Virus record (IMG/VR): IMGVR_UViG_3300021599_000727 | Span: 1 to 37,911 of that record | Origin: a virus | Reading direction: 5' to 3' (one strand) | DNA: 37,911 nucleotides | Part shown: positions 11,501 through 18,500 of the stretch, in pieces | How positions within the stretch are numbered: position 1 is the first letter of the stretch | Layout of the letters: every line of letters begins with the position of its first letter | Program-made: the position numbers and the translations under genes | The notes under the pieces: model-generated | What the model saw: the letters and a program-made list of their open reading frames with translations, nothing else | Told to the model about the DNA's origin: nothing | Databases searched by the model: none

Positions 11501-13515
11501 CTAGCGGTTCAAGTGGTACATCAGCAAGTGCAGGTACATCTGGAAGTAGTGGAACAAGTGGCATCAGCGGTTCTTCTGGAACTACTGGAAGTTCTGGTTC
11601 ATCTGGTTTAGATGGTACATATTTTGGTTCATCGGGAACATCTGGCAGTAGTGGTAGTGGAGGAACATCAGGTTCTTCTGGAACTACGGGAACAAGTGGT
11701 TCATCCGGTTCATCTGGTTTAGACGGAACATTCTTCGGTTCGCATGGAACAAGCGGTTCAGCTGGAAGTGGAGGTACGTCTGGCTCGTCTGGTTCATCTG
11801 GGTCAGCTGGAACTGGTGGTACATCAGGTTCGAGCGGTATCGATGGAACTAATGGTTCAGCTGGAAGTGGGGGTTCATCTGGTACATCCGGAACATCTGG
11901 TTCATCTGGATTAGATGGAACATTCTTTGGTTCACATGGTACATCAGGAACTTCTGGTTCGTCTGGTAGTGGAGGTTCTTCGGGAACTTCTGGTTCTTCT
12001 GGTTCTTCTGGTAGCGCAGGTTCTGATGGAACTTCGGGTTCATCTGGTTTAGATGGGACATTCTTTGGTTCTCATGGTACTGCTGGTACGGGTGGTTCAT
12101 CTGGTACGTCTGGTACATCAGGTAGTAGTGGTGAGAGTGGCACATCCGGTAGTAGTGGAGTTAGTGGTACGTCTGGTTCATCTGGATTAGATGGAACATT
12201 CTTTGGTTCTAATGGTACGTCTGGCACAAGCGGAAGTAGTGGAGAAAGTGGAACAAGTGGTACAACAGGAACAGCAGGTTCAAGCGGTACTTCAGCTACA
12301 TCAGGTTCTTCTGGTTTAGATGGTACAAATTTTGGAACATCTGGAACTAGCGGAGAAAGTGGTACTTCTGGAACTAGCGGAGAAAGTGGCACATCAGGAA
12401 CATCTGGTTCATCAGGAACATCTGGTTCTTCTGGTTTGGATGGAACATATTTTGGTAGTAGCGGTACAACGGGAACATCTGGAACAAGCGGAGAGAGTGG
12501 TACAAGCGGCAGTAGTGGAGAAAGTGGCACATCAGGAACATCCGGTTCATCTGGATTAGATGGAACATTCTTTGGAAGTAGTGGTACATCGGGAACATCC
12601 GGTTCAAGTGGAGAAAGTGGTACATCTGGTACATCTGGATTGGGTACAAATGGTACATCTGGTAGTAGCGGATTGGATGGTACTTATTTTGGAAGTAGTG
12701 GTACATCTGGTACATCTGGGGCAGGAACATCTGGTTCTTCTGGTACTGATGGAATTGGTACAAATGGTACAAGCGGAAGTAGTGGTGTTGATGGTACATT
12801 CTTTGGAAGTAGTGGTACATCGGGAACATCTGGAGCAGGAACATCTGGTTCGTCTGGTACATCTGGACTTGGAACATCTGGTACTTCTGGAGTTGATGGA
12901 ACTTTATTTGGTTCTTCTGGTACTTCGGGTGTTAATGGTACGTCTGGAATTACGGGCACAAATGGAACATCGGGAACATCGGGAGTAACTGGTACAAGTG
13001 GAACATCTGGATTCCTACCATTATCCGGAACTACAAATAATGGTGTTATTACATGGGATAATCCGTTATCGGCTGGAAATGTTGAAAGTAATTTAACATT
13101 TAACGGAAGTACATTAAGTATAACAGGAAATGTAACAACAACTACATCGGTAGAGGCAACAACATTTGTATCAGCTGGTTCTTATATAGTTGGTACACAA
13201 TATAGAGAAACATTCTCTGATTTAGGAACAGGTGGAAGTGTAACAATAGACCTTTCAACTGGTAATAATTTCAGAAGACAATTTAATGGAGCAGCAACAC
13301 TTACATTTAACAATCCACCATCATCAAATGCGTTTGGATTTACTTTAACAATGGTAAATGCAGGTGCATACGTTATCACATGGCCGGCTTCAATAGATTG
13401 GGTAGGAGGTACATCACCGATATTAACATCAGCTGGAACGGATGTATTAACATTCTTTACATTTAATGGTGGTACAACTTATTATGGATTTGTTGTTGGA
13501 AAAAATCTTAGTTAA
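2575..13515 (+). CDS. Giant repeat fibre/adhesin with cupredoxin-like domains and Gly-X-X tract
   Basis: A 3646-aa phage fibre-like protein. Visible order: N-terminal beta region with TGSFTGS runs (1-115); about 23 units of a repeat with core SGSVTASVSPxFGF, a TGSVxISGS strand and GDGxxLxNIP (115-2040), interrupted by two cupredoxin-like domains (about 665-771 and 1307-1411); a beta domain with TIVHNLGIRYPMVQVY (about 2110-2180); three 37-aa repeats (2228-2340); a Gly-X-X tract (2397-3479) where X is mostly Ser or Thr; and a C-terminal beta domain whose end (TWPASIDW, then FFTFNGGTTYYGF) matches the usual end of phage fibre proteins. No signal peptide or enzymatic motif was seen. The start ATG lies behind an A-rich leader; the weak GGAAAGT is the only SD-like element. 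Probably a trimeric surface fibre binding the host or environmental surfaces; receptor unknown. Confidence 0.85.
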   Translation: MAISNLLTGRVRVVSPKNVTSDRYQFLDLSQAEPNLGVPNFSASLSGSPAIVVSDDQGNRGFVRSLDLERVTGQFTGSFTGSATDLSGSFSGSFTGSFIGDGSRLVNLPEVTRIASGSATASISPNFGFQINVDTTITENLYVSKSIYAEQLIVSYISSSIIYSSGSNVFGDSENDSQQFTGSVEVRDRLNAYVISGSTIAGNLTGSFIGLAEATGSFSGSLIGRSDTFGTFTGSAEATGSFSGSFIGTADLFGTFTGSAELTGSFSGSFTGSFFGDGRNLFNLPEATKLATGSVTASVTPEFGFKVLSIDKGSEFTGSVDITGSLSITATSGALVLGSSSAYYGEGTYLRNIPRSALTEDALVSSFIVSGSVTASVSPNFGFVVKSPDSGSEFTGSVDVSGSVIAQFFIGDGSQLLNVPSTVAPRIASGSVTASVSPQFGFKVESNASGSEFTGSVDISGSISASLYRGDGSGLFNIPVSALSEEVSRIASGSVTASVSPVYGFRVEAAASGSEFTGSVNVTGSVIVESGSIYVGDGSGLRNIPLSALAEEVVAATKILSGSVTASVSPEFGFRVESTLSGSQFTGSLLVSGNVELYTGSFSGSGKNLREIPKSAISDLDTSLIFSGSATASINPVKGFNVNIFSQFSGSMSVSASNFVVPSQSLDLTFNVTNDGFAAYVFTGAASGSNPTLTLVENVVYRFVVNAPGHPFYIKTTNTSGAGGAYNSGVLNNGTDNGVVTFNVPSGAPSTLYYVCGNHSSMVGTINIVSEIVRPALIEFIGPTNITGSLGISGNVTASMFSGSGRGLFDIPFTSFTGDAFRIASGSVTASVAPNYGFRVEALDLGSEFTGSVDISGSLFVSGSITASKGIVANTISASFFIGDGSQLRNVPSLESFRIASGSVTASVSPDFGFRVDSVELGSYFSGSVKVSGSIFTFGNIELQSGSAFSGSGKNLFDIPRSALTPDALESTFIASGSVTASVTPNQGFVVQSVASGSKFSGSLFLSGSVFLTTGSFSGSGKQLFDIPVAAISDLDTSKIFSGSVTASVSPVQGFVVTSYATGSTFLGSVRVTGSLSATGSGFFAAGVSASVFSGSGAGLTDIPFSALSQELFRIASGSVTASALPDRGFVVQSAASGSRITGSVAITGSLTITATSGALVLGSSSAYFGEGTYLRNIPRNALTEDALLSTEIKSGSVTASVSPDFGFVVKSPDSGSEFTGSIDVSGSLYVRGDVTSTSGSYFIGDGRYLSNITVANLAIDSTKIFSGSATASISPTEGFEVNTHSRFDGSFIVSSSGRPTPDYLIEKVFNVTNEGSNAYTFSGAATGSNPNITLVRGTTYTFNVNAPGHPFWVKYVASIGTSWQYSGSISNNGTDNGTITFTPPSGSPDTLYYNCQLHSLMAGTINIVNEITIPAEIKFVGNTKIEGNLTASMYSGSGRGLFDIPRSALSEEVFRIASGSITASVTPDFGFKVESIESGSQFTGSVNISGSLYINPYSGSLQLASGSSYYGEGSYLRNIPRSALTEDAQISTEIKSGSVTASVSPDYGFIVLTPFTSSFGENGSFTASIASQFTGSVSISGSLFVGDVSGGLFIESSSFIYAEGTYLRNIPRSSLTEDALISTEIKSGSVTASVTPDEGFRVITPFTGSQIGSQFTGSVNVSGSIIVDDVTARGFFFGDGRYITNVQAAAAPLIASGSATASVASGESFVVITAKTGSQIGSEFTGSVGISGSISAFDITSTGFFFGDGRFITNVQASAAPLIASGSATASVASGDTFIVTTSATGSQIGSRITGSVSVSGSLTADDLTARGFVFGDGRYLTNVQAAAAPLIASGSATASVQSGQQFIVTTAPSSGSYQSQFTSSVAISGSITASLFIGDGGGLFNIPPDAIENLELFKINSGSGFAQVDPTKLLVNVPITAALYIGDGGGLFNIPANALQDLKLDRIISGSVQAVISPDKGLEVGTKTFVSGNLSVSGGLFVTGGNVIVSSGSTFIGDGSGITNINIANLSFETFILKSGSYTASISPDKGFVVNTSASIWGNVYVGNNLTATDVTASHRVFAPLFTGSFLGTYNFQGVGPTASAQYDILRFDENRGYFVPQPETSLTETVPFNSVSDLTIVHNLGIRYPMVQVYATGSEDQLLPGQIISIDEDTIQIKFAGLTSGHVVIGSGGSLINGTLPGDRVFGAVLSASYAQTAEFAKTVAGFDSASLASLSASLSDTSQYVRNNQTSSMAVFSAVSSSYALTASYVSDLSGINLTDYVRNDQTASMRVLSSSFAITSSYALFAQNASNVDTSNFVQNSQTASMLVGTASLAFTASYALYALNAEGVNTASFLQVNKDSSINANLTISGSLGVSGSVYLGGIASASYDEVVTWDPISKKLGYRNVAAAVGSSGTGGTSGFDGNDGTDGTSGSSGTSGSSGSSGSSGSSGTSGSSGQDGSSGSSGSSGSSGSSGSSGSSGSSGSSGSSGTSGSSGSSGTSGSSGTDGTPGSSGTSGTSGTSGSSGTSGSSGSSGTSGTSGTSGSSGTSATSGSSGSSGSGGTSGTSGSGGSSGTSGTSGSSGSSGTSGTSGTSGSSGSGGSSGSSGTSGTSGTSGSSGTSGTSGSSGTSASSGSGGTSGSGGTSGTSGTSGSSGTSGTAGTSGSSGTSASSGSGGTAGTSGTAGTGGTSGTSGTSGTSGSDGSNGTSGSSGTAGTGGSAGTSGTSGTSGTSGSSGTSGSSGSKGSDGTSGTSGSDGSSGTSGSAGTSGSSGSSGSSGTSGTTGSFGTSGSSGSSGTSGSSGTSGSSGSSGTTGSFGTSGSSGSSGTSGTSGTSGSAGSSGSSGSSGTTGSFGTSGSSGTSATSGSGGTSGTSGTDGSSGTGGTSGSSGTSGTTGSFGTSGSSGSSGTSGVDGTNGSSGSSGSSGTSGTSGTSGTSGLDGTFFGSSGTSGTSGTTGTAGSGGSSGTSGTSGSSGSSGIDGTFFGTHGTSGTSGSSGTSASAGTSGSSGTSGISGSSGTTGSSGSSGLDGTYFGSSGTSGSSGSGGTSGSSGTTGTSGSSGSSGLDGTFFGSHGTSGSAGSGGTSGSSGSSGSAGTGGTSGSSGIDGTNGSAGSGGSSGTSGTSGSSGLDGTFFGSHGTSGTSGSSGSGGSSGTSGSSGSSGSAGSDGTSGSSGLDGTFFGSHGTAGTGGSSGTSGTSGSSGESGTSGSSGVSGTSGSSGLDGTFFGSNGTSGTSGSSGESGTSGTTGTAGSSGTSATSGSSGLDGTNFGTSGTSGESGTSGTSGESGTSGTSGSSGTSGSSGLDGTYFGSSGTTGTSGTSGESGTSGSSGESGTSGTSGSSGLDGTFFGSSGTSGTSGSSGESGTSGTSGLGTNGTSGSSGLDGTYFGSSGTSGTSGAGTSGSSGTDGIGTNGTSGSSGVDGTFFGSSGTSGTSGAGTSGSSGTSGLGTSGTSGVDGTLFGSSGTSGVNGTSGITGTNGTSGTSGVTGTSGTSGFLPLSGTTNNGVITWDNPLSAGNVESNLTFNGSTLSITGNVTTTTSVEATTFVSAGSYIVGTQYRETFSDLGTGGSVTIDLSTGNNFRRQFNGAATLTFNNPPSSNAFGFTLTMVNAGAYVITWPASIDWVGGTSPILTSAGTDVLTFFTFNGGTTYYGFVVGKNLS
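4567..4887 (+). other. Cupredoxin-like domain 1 within the fibre
   Basis: About 107 residues with the outline of a plastocyanin-type beta sandwich: FNVTNDG start, NPTLTLVENVVYRFVV strand, GHPF (His codon at 4702), then LYYVCGNHSSMVGTI (Cys codon 4840, His 4849, Met 4858). His, Cys, His and Met match the four type-1 copper ligands, though the Cys-x2-His-x2-Met spacing is tighter than plastocyanin's Cys-x2-His-x4-Met. Copper binding is not shown by the sequence. Confidence 0.6.
6493..6807 (+). other. Cupredoxin-like domain 2 within the fibre
   Basis: A diverged copy of the domain at 4567-4887: FNVTNEG, NPNITLVRGTTYTFNV, GHPF (His codon at 6622) and LYYNCQLHSLMAGTI (Cys codon 6760, His 6769, Met 6778). 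All four candidate metal ligands are kept. The flanking repeat units are also alike in both copies, so the whole block was probably duplicated. Confidence 0.6.
9256..9600 (+). repeat. 37-aa repeats (VRNxQTxSM / SSYALTA)
   Basis: Units begin at codons 9256, 9367, 9478 and, degenerate, 9589: exactly 111 bases each. Each starts [YF]-V-[RQ]-N-x-Q-T-[SA]-S-M and carries a small-residue segment of the type SSYALTASYA. The Ala/Ser/Leu periodicity could form a trimeric coiled or helical stalk between the beta shaft and the Gly-X-X tract. Confidence 0.8.
9763..13011 (+). repeat. Gly-X-X triplet tract, 1083 residues
   Basis: An in-frame tract of Gly-X-X triplets, overwhelmingly GSS, GTS, GSG and GTG, covering residues 2397-3479. 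Only one proline triplet (GTP, near 10053) was noticed, so it is not an ordinary Gly-Pro-rich collagen. From 11341 on, about 14 inserts of the form [LIV]-DGT-[FYLN]-F-G recur. The DNA is a mosaic of short repeated units such as GGAAGTAGTGGT and GGTACATCT, which would favour slippage or recombination. Confidence 0.95.
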
Positions 13516-13526
13516 TAATTAGAGTT

Positions 13527-14426
13527 ATGAGTATAGCAAGAAAATTAATACCAAGTGGAGATGAACAATTTCCATTTAAAATACAAATAACAACAACCGC
13601 ATCTAATACGGTATTTACTGTACCATTGGTTGATTATGGGTCTTTGACACCACAATTAACAATAACTTGGGGTGATAGTTCAAGTTCACCATTGATTACA
13701 TCATCCACATCAACAGATAGAATACATACATACGTTTCACCTGGAACATATACTATAACAATATCTGGATTTATGCCAGGATTTGTTGTAAATAATAACT
13801 CGGCTATAAGAAGTTTAATTACTTCAATAGTACAATGGGGTGTTGTTGGGATACGAACTATTAACTTTTATGGTTGTACAAATTTAACATCAATACCTGG
13901 TAGTGGTACTTTAAGTGGTGTGGGTGGATACACTGGTTTGAATGAAGTAGTTTCTTTTGCATCTTTTATGAGAGGAACTCGTATAACTTCAATTCCATCT
14001 GATATGTTTGATTATTCACCAAATGCAACAACTTTTACAAATACATTTGAATCGATATTAACGCTAACATCAGTTCCATCTGGATTATTTGATAACGTTC
14101 CATTAGCAACAACCTTTGCATCTTGTTTTTCGGCTTGTAACGCTTTAACAACAGTACCAACCGATTTATTTGATTTAAATACAAATGTAGTAAACTTTTC
14201 ATCAACATTTCGTAACTGTAGGGCATTGACAAATGTTTTGCAATTTACAAATAATACACAAGTTACAATTTTTAATAGTGTTTATAATATGAGTTCTACT
14301 TCAAATGCATTAACTGGAACAGCTCCTGAATTATGGAATAGAACACCTACACCAGCGGGTACAGATGCATTTAATAATTGTATAAACTTATCTAACTTTG
14401 CATCAATACCTGTAAATTGGAAATAA
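13527..14426 (+). CDS. PKD-like plus BspA-type leucine-rich repeat protein
   Basis: A 299-aa protein. Residues about 18-85 fit a PKD-type beta sandwich: ITWGDSS, then IHTYVSPGTYTITISG. Residues about 110-299 are Cys-containing LRRs of the BspA type, with recurring patterns such as LTSIPxxxFD, TTFxxxFxxC and LTTVPTDLFD and an invariant C near the end of each unit. BspA-like LRR proteins are surface adhesins in Bacteroidota and protozoa, and similar modules occur in phage and bacterial surface proteins. It starts 11 bases after the giant fibre gene, so it is co-transcribed and probably decorates or caps the fibre, or acts as a receptor-binding accessory. No signal peptide is apparent, which fits a virion rather than a secreted protein. 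Confidence 0.75.
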   Translation: MSIARKLIPSGDEQFPFKIQITTTASNTVFTVPLVDYGSLTPQLTITWGDSSSSPLITSSTSTDRIHTYVSPGTYTITISGFMPGFVVNNNSAIRSLITSIVQWGVVGIRTINFYGCTNLTSIPGSGTLSGVGGYTGLNEVVSFASFMRGTRITSIPSDMFDYSPNATTFTNTFESILTLTSVPSGLFDNVPLATTFASCFSACNALTTVPTDLFDLNTNVVNFSSTFRNCRALTNVLQFTNNTQVTIFNSVYNMSSTSNALTGTAPELWNRTPTPAGTDAFNNCINLSNFASIPVNWK

Positions 14427-14427
14427 T

Positions 14428-14871
14428 ATGTATTTAAGAATTATAAATAACGAAATTATTTATCCATACTCTTTACAACAATTAAGAGTAGATAATCCAC
14501 ATTCTAGCTTTCCATCACAAATGACAGATGAAGTAATGAATGAATTCAATATATTTGAAGTAAGAATTACTCCAAAACCCAGCAATCATACAAAAAATAT
14601 TTCAGAAGGGGCACCATTATTAGTGGAAGGTGTTTATTATCAAAATTGGGAAATTACCGATGCTTTATCAGAAGAAATAAATTCAAGAATAGAATTTAAG
14701 TGGGATGAAATTAGAGAAATAAGAAATTCTCTATTACAAGAATGCGATTGGACACAATTAGGAGACATTTCAGTAGAAACCAAAGAGATTTGGGCAACAT
14801 ATAGACAAAATTTAAGAGATATAACAAATCAATCAAATCCATTTAGTATTGAGTGGCCGGTAAAACCTTAA
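14428..14871 (+). CDS. Tail fibre assembly chaperone (Phage_tail_APC-like)
   Basis: A 147-aa protein. The C-terminal 50 residues carry the signature of phage tail assembly chaperones of the Phage_tail_APC type: RNSLLQECDWTQLGD, then W-x2-YRQNLRDI and a final P-F-x-I-E-WPVKP. The N-terminal part (YLRIINNEIIYPYSLQQLR...) resembles the short targeting region of such proteins. It begins one base after the stop of the LRR protein, so translation is probably coupled. Family members assist folding or attachment of tail fibres encoded next door; here the clients would be the giant fibres or the LRR protein. Confidence 0.8.
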   Translation: MYLRIINNEIIYPYSLQQLRVDNPHSSFPSQMTDEVMNEFNIFEVRITPKPSNHTKNISEGAPLLVEGVYYQNWEITDALSEEINSRIEFKWDEIREIRNSLLQECDWTQLGDISVETKEIWATYRQNLRDITNQSNPFSIEWPVKP

Positions 14872-14886
14872 ATAAGGATAGGTTTA

Positions 14887-14894
14887 TATTTATA
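14887..14894 (+). promoter_or_regulatory. TATTTATA motif, candidate late promoter
   Basis: ATATTTATA at 14886-14894, 25 bases before the ATG at 14920. It lies in the 48-base gap after the assembly chaperone gene and probably begins the unit that includes the S74 fibre. Function is inferred from recurrence. Confidence 0.45.
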
Positions 14895-14919
14895 TCTATA
14901 AAACTAACAAATAGAATAA

Positions 14920-15219
14920 ATGGTAATCCATAACCCCATATTTTCAGGTTCAATCATTCAAGACAGAAATAACGCTTATGCGGATTTGAGTGGTTCTTTT
15001 ACTGGTTCATTGACTGGTTCGTTTAAGGGAACAATCGATGTACAACAGGCATCATTTGATAATTTAACTATCAGTAATAAACTTGTTGTAAGCGGTTCAA
15101 TTTTAGCTACTGGTTCAATGCAAATGACTGGTTCATTTTATTCATTGAATGGTGGGTATTATGTTAATAATGTAAATGTATTAGATACAGCTTTGGCATA
15201 CGCTATAGCTTTAGGTTAA
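14920..15219 (+). CDS. Small SGS-repeat fibre accessory protein
   Basis: A 99-aa protein with the vocabulary of the giant fibres: SGSFTGSLTGSFKG, then LVVSGSILATGSMQMTGSFY. It looks like a single N-terminal shaft unit without the Gly-X-X tract or receptor domain. It starts with ATG behind AATAGAATAA and has no SD. It could be an independent small tip or adaptor protein, or the remnant of a larger fibre gene; the sequence does not decide. Confidence 0.7.
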   Translation: MVIHNPIFSGSIIQDRNNAYADLSGSFTGSLTGSFKGTIDVQQASFDNLTISNKLVVSGSILATGSMQMTGSFYSLNGGYYVNNVNVLDTALAYAIALG

Positions 15220-15231
15220 AATATAAAATAA

Positions 15232-15564
15232 ATGGCAAACGTATTTAAAAATAGTATGACGAGTGGAGTGGGTACAACTGGAGTTGTAGCTTACACAACC
15301 CCATCAGCAACAACAACTACAATCATAGGTGTAAGTGTAGCAAATATAAATTCAAATAATATATCAGTTAGTGTAATGGCTAGAGATAGTTCGGAAAATA
15401 AAACTGTATATTTAGTGAAGGATGCTCTCATCACACCAAATTCATCAACTGTTTTGGTTGGTGGAGAGCAAAAAGTTGTTTTAGAAGCAAATGATTTTCT
15501 TTCCGTAACATCATCACTTGTTTCTTCAGCAGATATAATTGTTTCAGCATTGGAGTTGAGTTAA
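15232..15564 (+). CDS. Small virion structural protein
   Basis: A 110-aa, probably all-beta protein (MANVFKNSMTSGVGTTG...). The C-terminus, QKVVLEANDFLSVTSSL..DIIVSALELS, follows the same pattern as the end of the 300-aa protein at 1605-2507 (KLVLEEGYGFIVSGS..LSVILSLLES), suggesting a shared fold. Similar short proteins are found among structural genes of T4-like marine phages, from memory. It lies 12 bases after the preceding gene and 15 before the S74 fibre, so it is part of that operon. Exact role unknown. Confidence 0.7.
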   Translation: MANVFKNSMTSGVGTTGVVAYTTPSATTTTIIGVSVANINSNNISVSVMARDSSENKTVYLVKDALITPNSSTVLVGGEQKVVLEANDFLSVTSSLVSSADIIVSALELS

Positions 15565-15579
15565 AACTAAAATAAATAG

Positions 15580-18500
15580 ATGAGTAGTTTCATAGGTATT
15601 GACCCAAATGGTTTAAATCAAATAAGTTCTAGCGTAATATCACTTTATGTTAGTGGAAGCCCTGTTATTAACGCTTCGCCAAAATCAGTAAGTATTGTTA
15701 ATGCAGCAGCTTTTTCCGCTTCAATAATTGAAGTTAGTACAATTGATTCTCCGGGTAGTTCTTCACTTGTAATAAGTGCAAACACACAAATAACAGGAGG
15801 ACTTAACATTTCTGGATCTGTATCTGCATCTTTTTTAAGAGGAGACGGTAGTGGAATTACGAATATATCCGCTGAATCTATTGGTGACATTAATAGAATT
15901 AAATCAGGTTCAGCAATCGCTCAAATATCTCCAAACAGAGGTTTGGAAATTAATAAAGGTGTTACTATAAATGAATTTTTAATTCTAACTGGGAGTGCAA
16001 ATATCAGTAGTAATCTAACAGTAGGTGGAAAAATTACAGCTACTGAATTACATACAACATTTATTTCATCATCAATAATATATGCTACTGGTTCAAACAA
16101 ATTTGGTGATAATGTTACTGATAGACAAGAAATTACTGGTAGTTTAAACATAAGTGGTTCGATAGTAGTAACCGGAGATACAATACCAACTGATAATACA
16201 ACAAATGAAGTGTTGGTATTGAATACAACTACCGGTAGAATTAGTAGAAGATTTGCAGCAGCAACTTCTGGTACTTCTGGTACATCAGGTACATCGGGAA
16301 GTAGTGGTTCAAGTGGAACTTCTGGCACATCAGGAACTTCTGGCACATCAGGAACTTCTGGCACATCGGGAAGTAGTGGTTCAAGTGGCTCAAGCGGAAG
16401 TAGTGGTACATCAGGAACTTCTGGTTCAAGCGGAACAAGAGGTACTTCTGGAAGTAGTGGTTCAAGTGGCTCATCTGGAACAAGCGGCTCATCTGGAACA
16501 AGCGGTAGTAGTGGTACTTCTGGGACAAGCGGCTCTTCAGGAACTTCTGGAAGTTCTGGTTCAAGTGGAAGTAGTGGAACATCTGGTTCAAGCGGTAGTA
16601 GTGGTTCTTCGGGAAGTAGTGGTAAAGATGGTTCAAGCGGCTCATCTGGAACTACTGGAACATCGGGTTCATCTGGAACTTCTGGTTTAACAGGAACTTC
16701 TGGTTCAAGTGGCTCTAGCGGAAGTAGTGGTGTAAGTGGTTCAAGTGGAAGTAGTGGAACTTCTGGTTCTAGCGGTAGTAGTGGTGTGAGTGGAGCAGGT
16801 GGAACTGCGGGTACATCTGGTAGTACAGGTACATCCGGCTCATCTGGTATTTCTGGTTCAAGTGGCTCTAGCGGTAGTAGTGGAAGTAGTGGAACTTCTG
16901 GTTCAAGTGGTTCTTCTGGTTTAACTGGTGCTGGTGGTGGTAGTGGTTCTTCTGGTTCAAGTGGAAGTAGTGGCACAAGCGGAAGTTCTGGAACATCCGG
17001 TTCATCTGGAAGTAGTGGTTCATCCGGTACAAGCGGTTCATCTGGAAGTAGTGGTATTTCTGGAGGTGCTGGTACAAGTGGTTCTTCTGGTACAAGTGGT
17101 TCAAGCGGAGTAAGTGGAAGTAGTGGGTCATCTGGGTCATCAGGTACTTCAGGTATATCTGGTTCATCTGGAAGTAGTGGTTCAAGTGGTTCATCTGGAA
17201 CTAGCGGAAGTAGCGGTAAAGATGGAACAAGTGGTTCTGCTGGAACAAGTGGAAGTAGTGGAGTGAGTGGAAGTAGTGGTACATCTGGAAAAGATGGTAC
17301 GGCTGGTTCGTCTGGTAGTAGTGGTTCGTCTGGTTCGTCTGGTAGTAGTGGAGCAGCAGGTACGAGTGGTAGTAGTGGAACTAGTGGCTCAAGTGGAACA
17401 CGTGGTACTTCTGGTAGTAGTGGAGTAAGTGGTTCATCTGGAAGTAGTGGCTCATCGGGAACTAGCGGTTCATCGGGAACATCTGGGTCAAGTGGTACAA
17501 CTGGAAGTTCTGGTAGTGGTGGTTCATCTGGCTCATCCGGTAGTAGTGGTTCAAGTGGAAGTAGTGGAAGTAGTGGTACAAGTGGCTCAAGTGGAAGTAG
17601 TGGAAGCTCGGGAACAAGTGGCACATCGGGAACTTCTGGTACACAAGGTACATCAGGTTCTTCTGGATTATTAGCATTAACTGGTACAACTAATAATGGT
17701 GTAATCACATTAGATGGAACTGCACCAAATGGTACAGTTGAAGCAAATTTAACTTTTGATGGTACTACATTAGCAGTAACTGGTAACGCTACAATTAGTG
17801 GTAATCTTACTGTAAGTGGTACAACAACATATATTAATACAACAACTTTAAATGTAGGTGATAATATCATCACATTAAATGCTGATTTTGCATCTGGTGC
17901 ACCAACTGAAAATGCTGGTATTGAAGTAAGGAGAGGTTCATCATCAACGGTTTCTTTCTATTGGAATGAATCAACTGATAGATGGTATGCAGATAATACA
18001 TTAGAAGTAGCTGGTAACGTTGTTCTTAGTGGTACAATTGATACGGGACAAGGAGCAACCGAAGTTTACTTAATGAACCAAAATATTAGAACTACGGATT
18101 CTCCAACTTTCGCAGGTTTAATATTGAATGGTACATTAGATATGAATAACAATGACATTACTGAAGTTAATGCATTGACATTTAATGATCCTGGTCCAAA
18201 CGAAGGTATTAATTGGGCTGGTGGAAACCTTTGGAGAATATATGAATCTCCTGATGATTTAACAACAAACTCTGCTGGTAATTTACAAATAGTCCAAGGT
18301 ACAACTAGGAGAGGAACTTGGGATACATCTGGTAACTACACACAAATTGGAAATATCTATGCAGATTCAATAATTGATAGAAATAATAACTCATATAATT
18401 TAGACCCAGCAGGAAGCTCGAATCTATATGGGTTAAGAATATATAATGCATTTGATACAGCAACATCAGATGTTTATGCTAGTGTAAGAGTTATTAGAAA

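Noticed and set aside
9635-11564. Long antisense ORFs over the triplet tract, rich in Pro-Leu-Val-Pro or in Tyr/His/Gln
   Set aside because: They mirror Gly-Ser/Thr codons read on the other strand and have no start signals or neighbours. The same happens over 15921-17873. They are composition artefacts.
9763-13011. CRISPR array or satellite DNA
   Set aside because: The repeats are in frame with a 3646-aa protein, vary at codon level and have no spacer-repeat alternation.
9763-13011. Ordinary collagen
   Set aside because: Gly every third residue is present, but proline is almost absent, so typical collagen stability cannot be assumed.
14868-14892. AAACCT ... AGGTTT hairpin after the assembly chaperone gene as a terminator
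   Set aside because: Only a 6-bp stem with an 11-base loop and no T-run.
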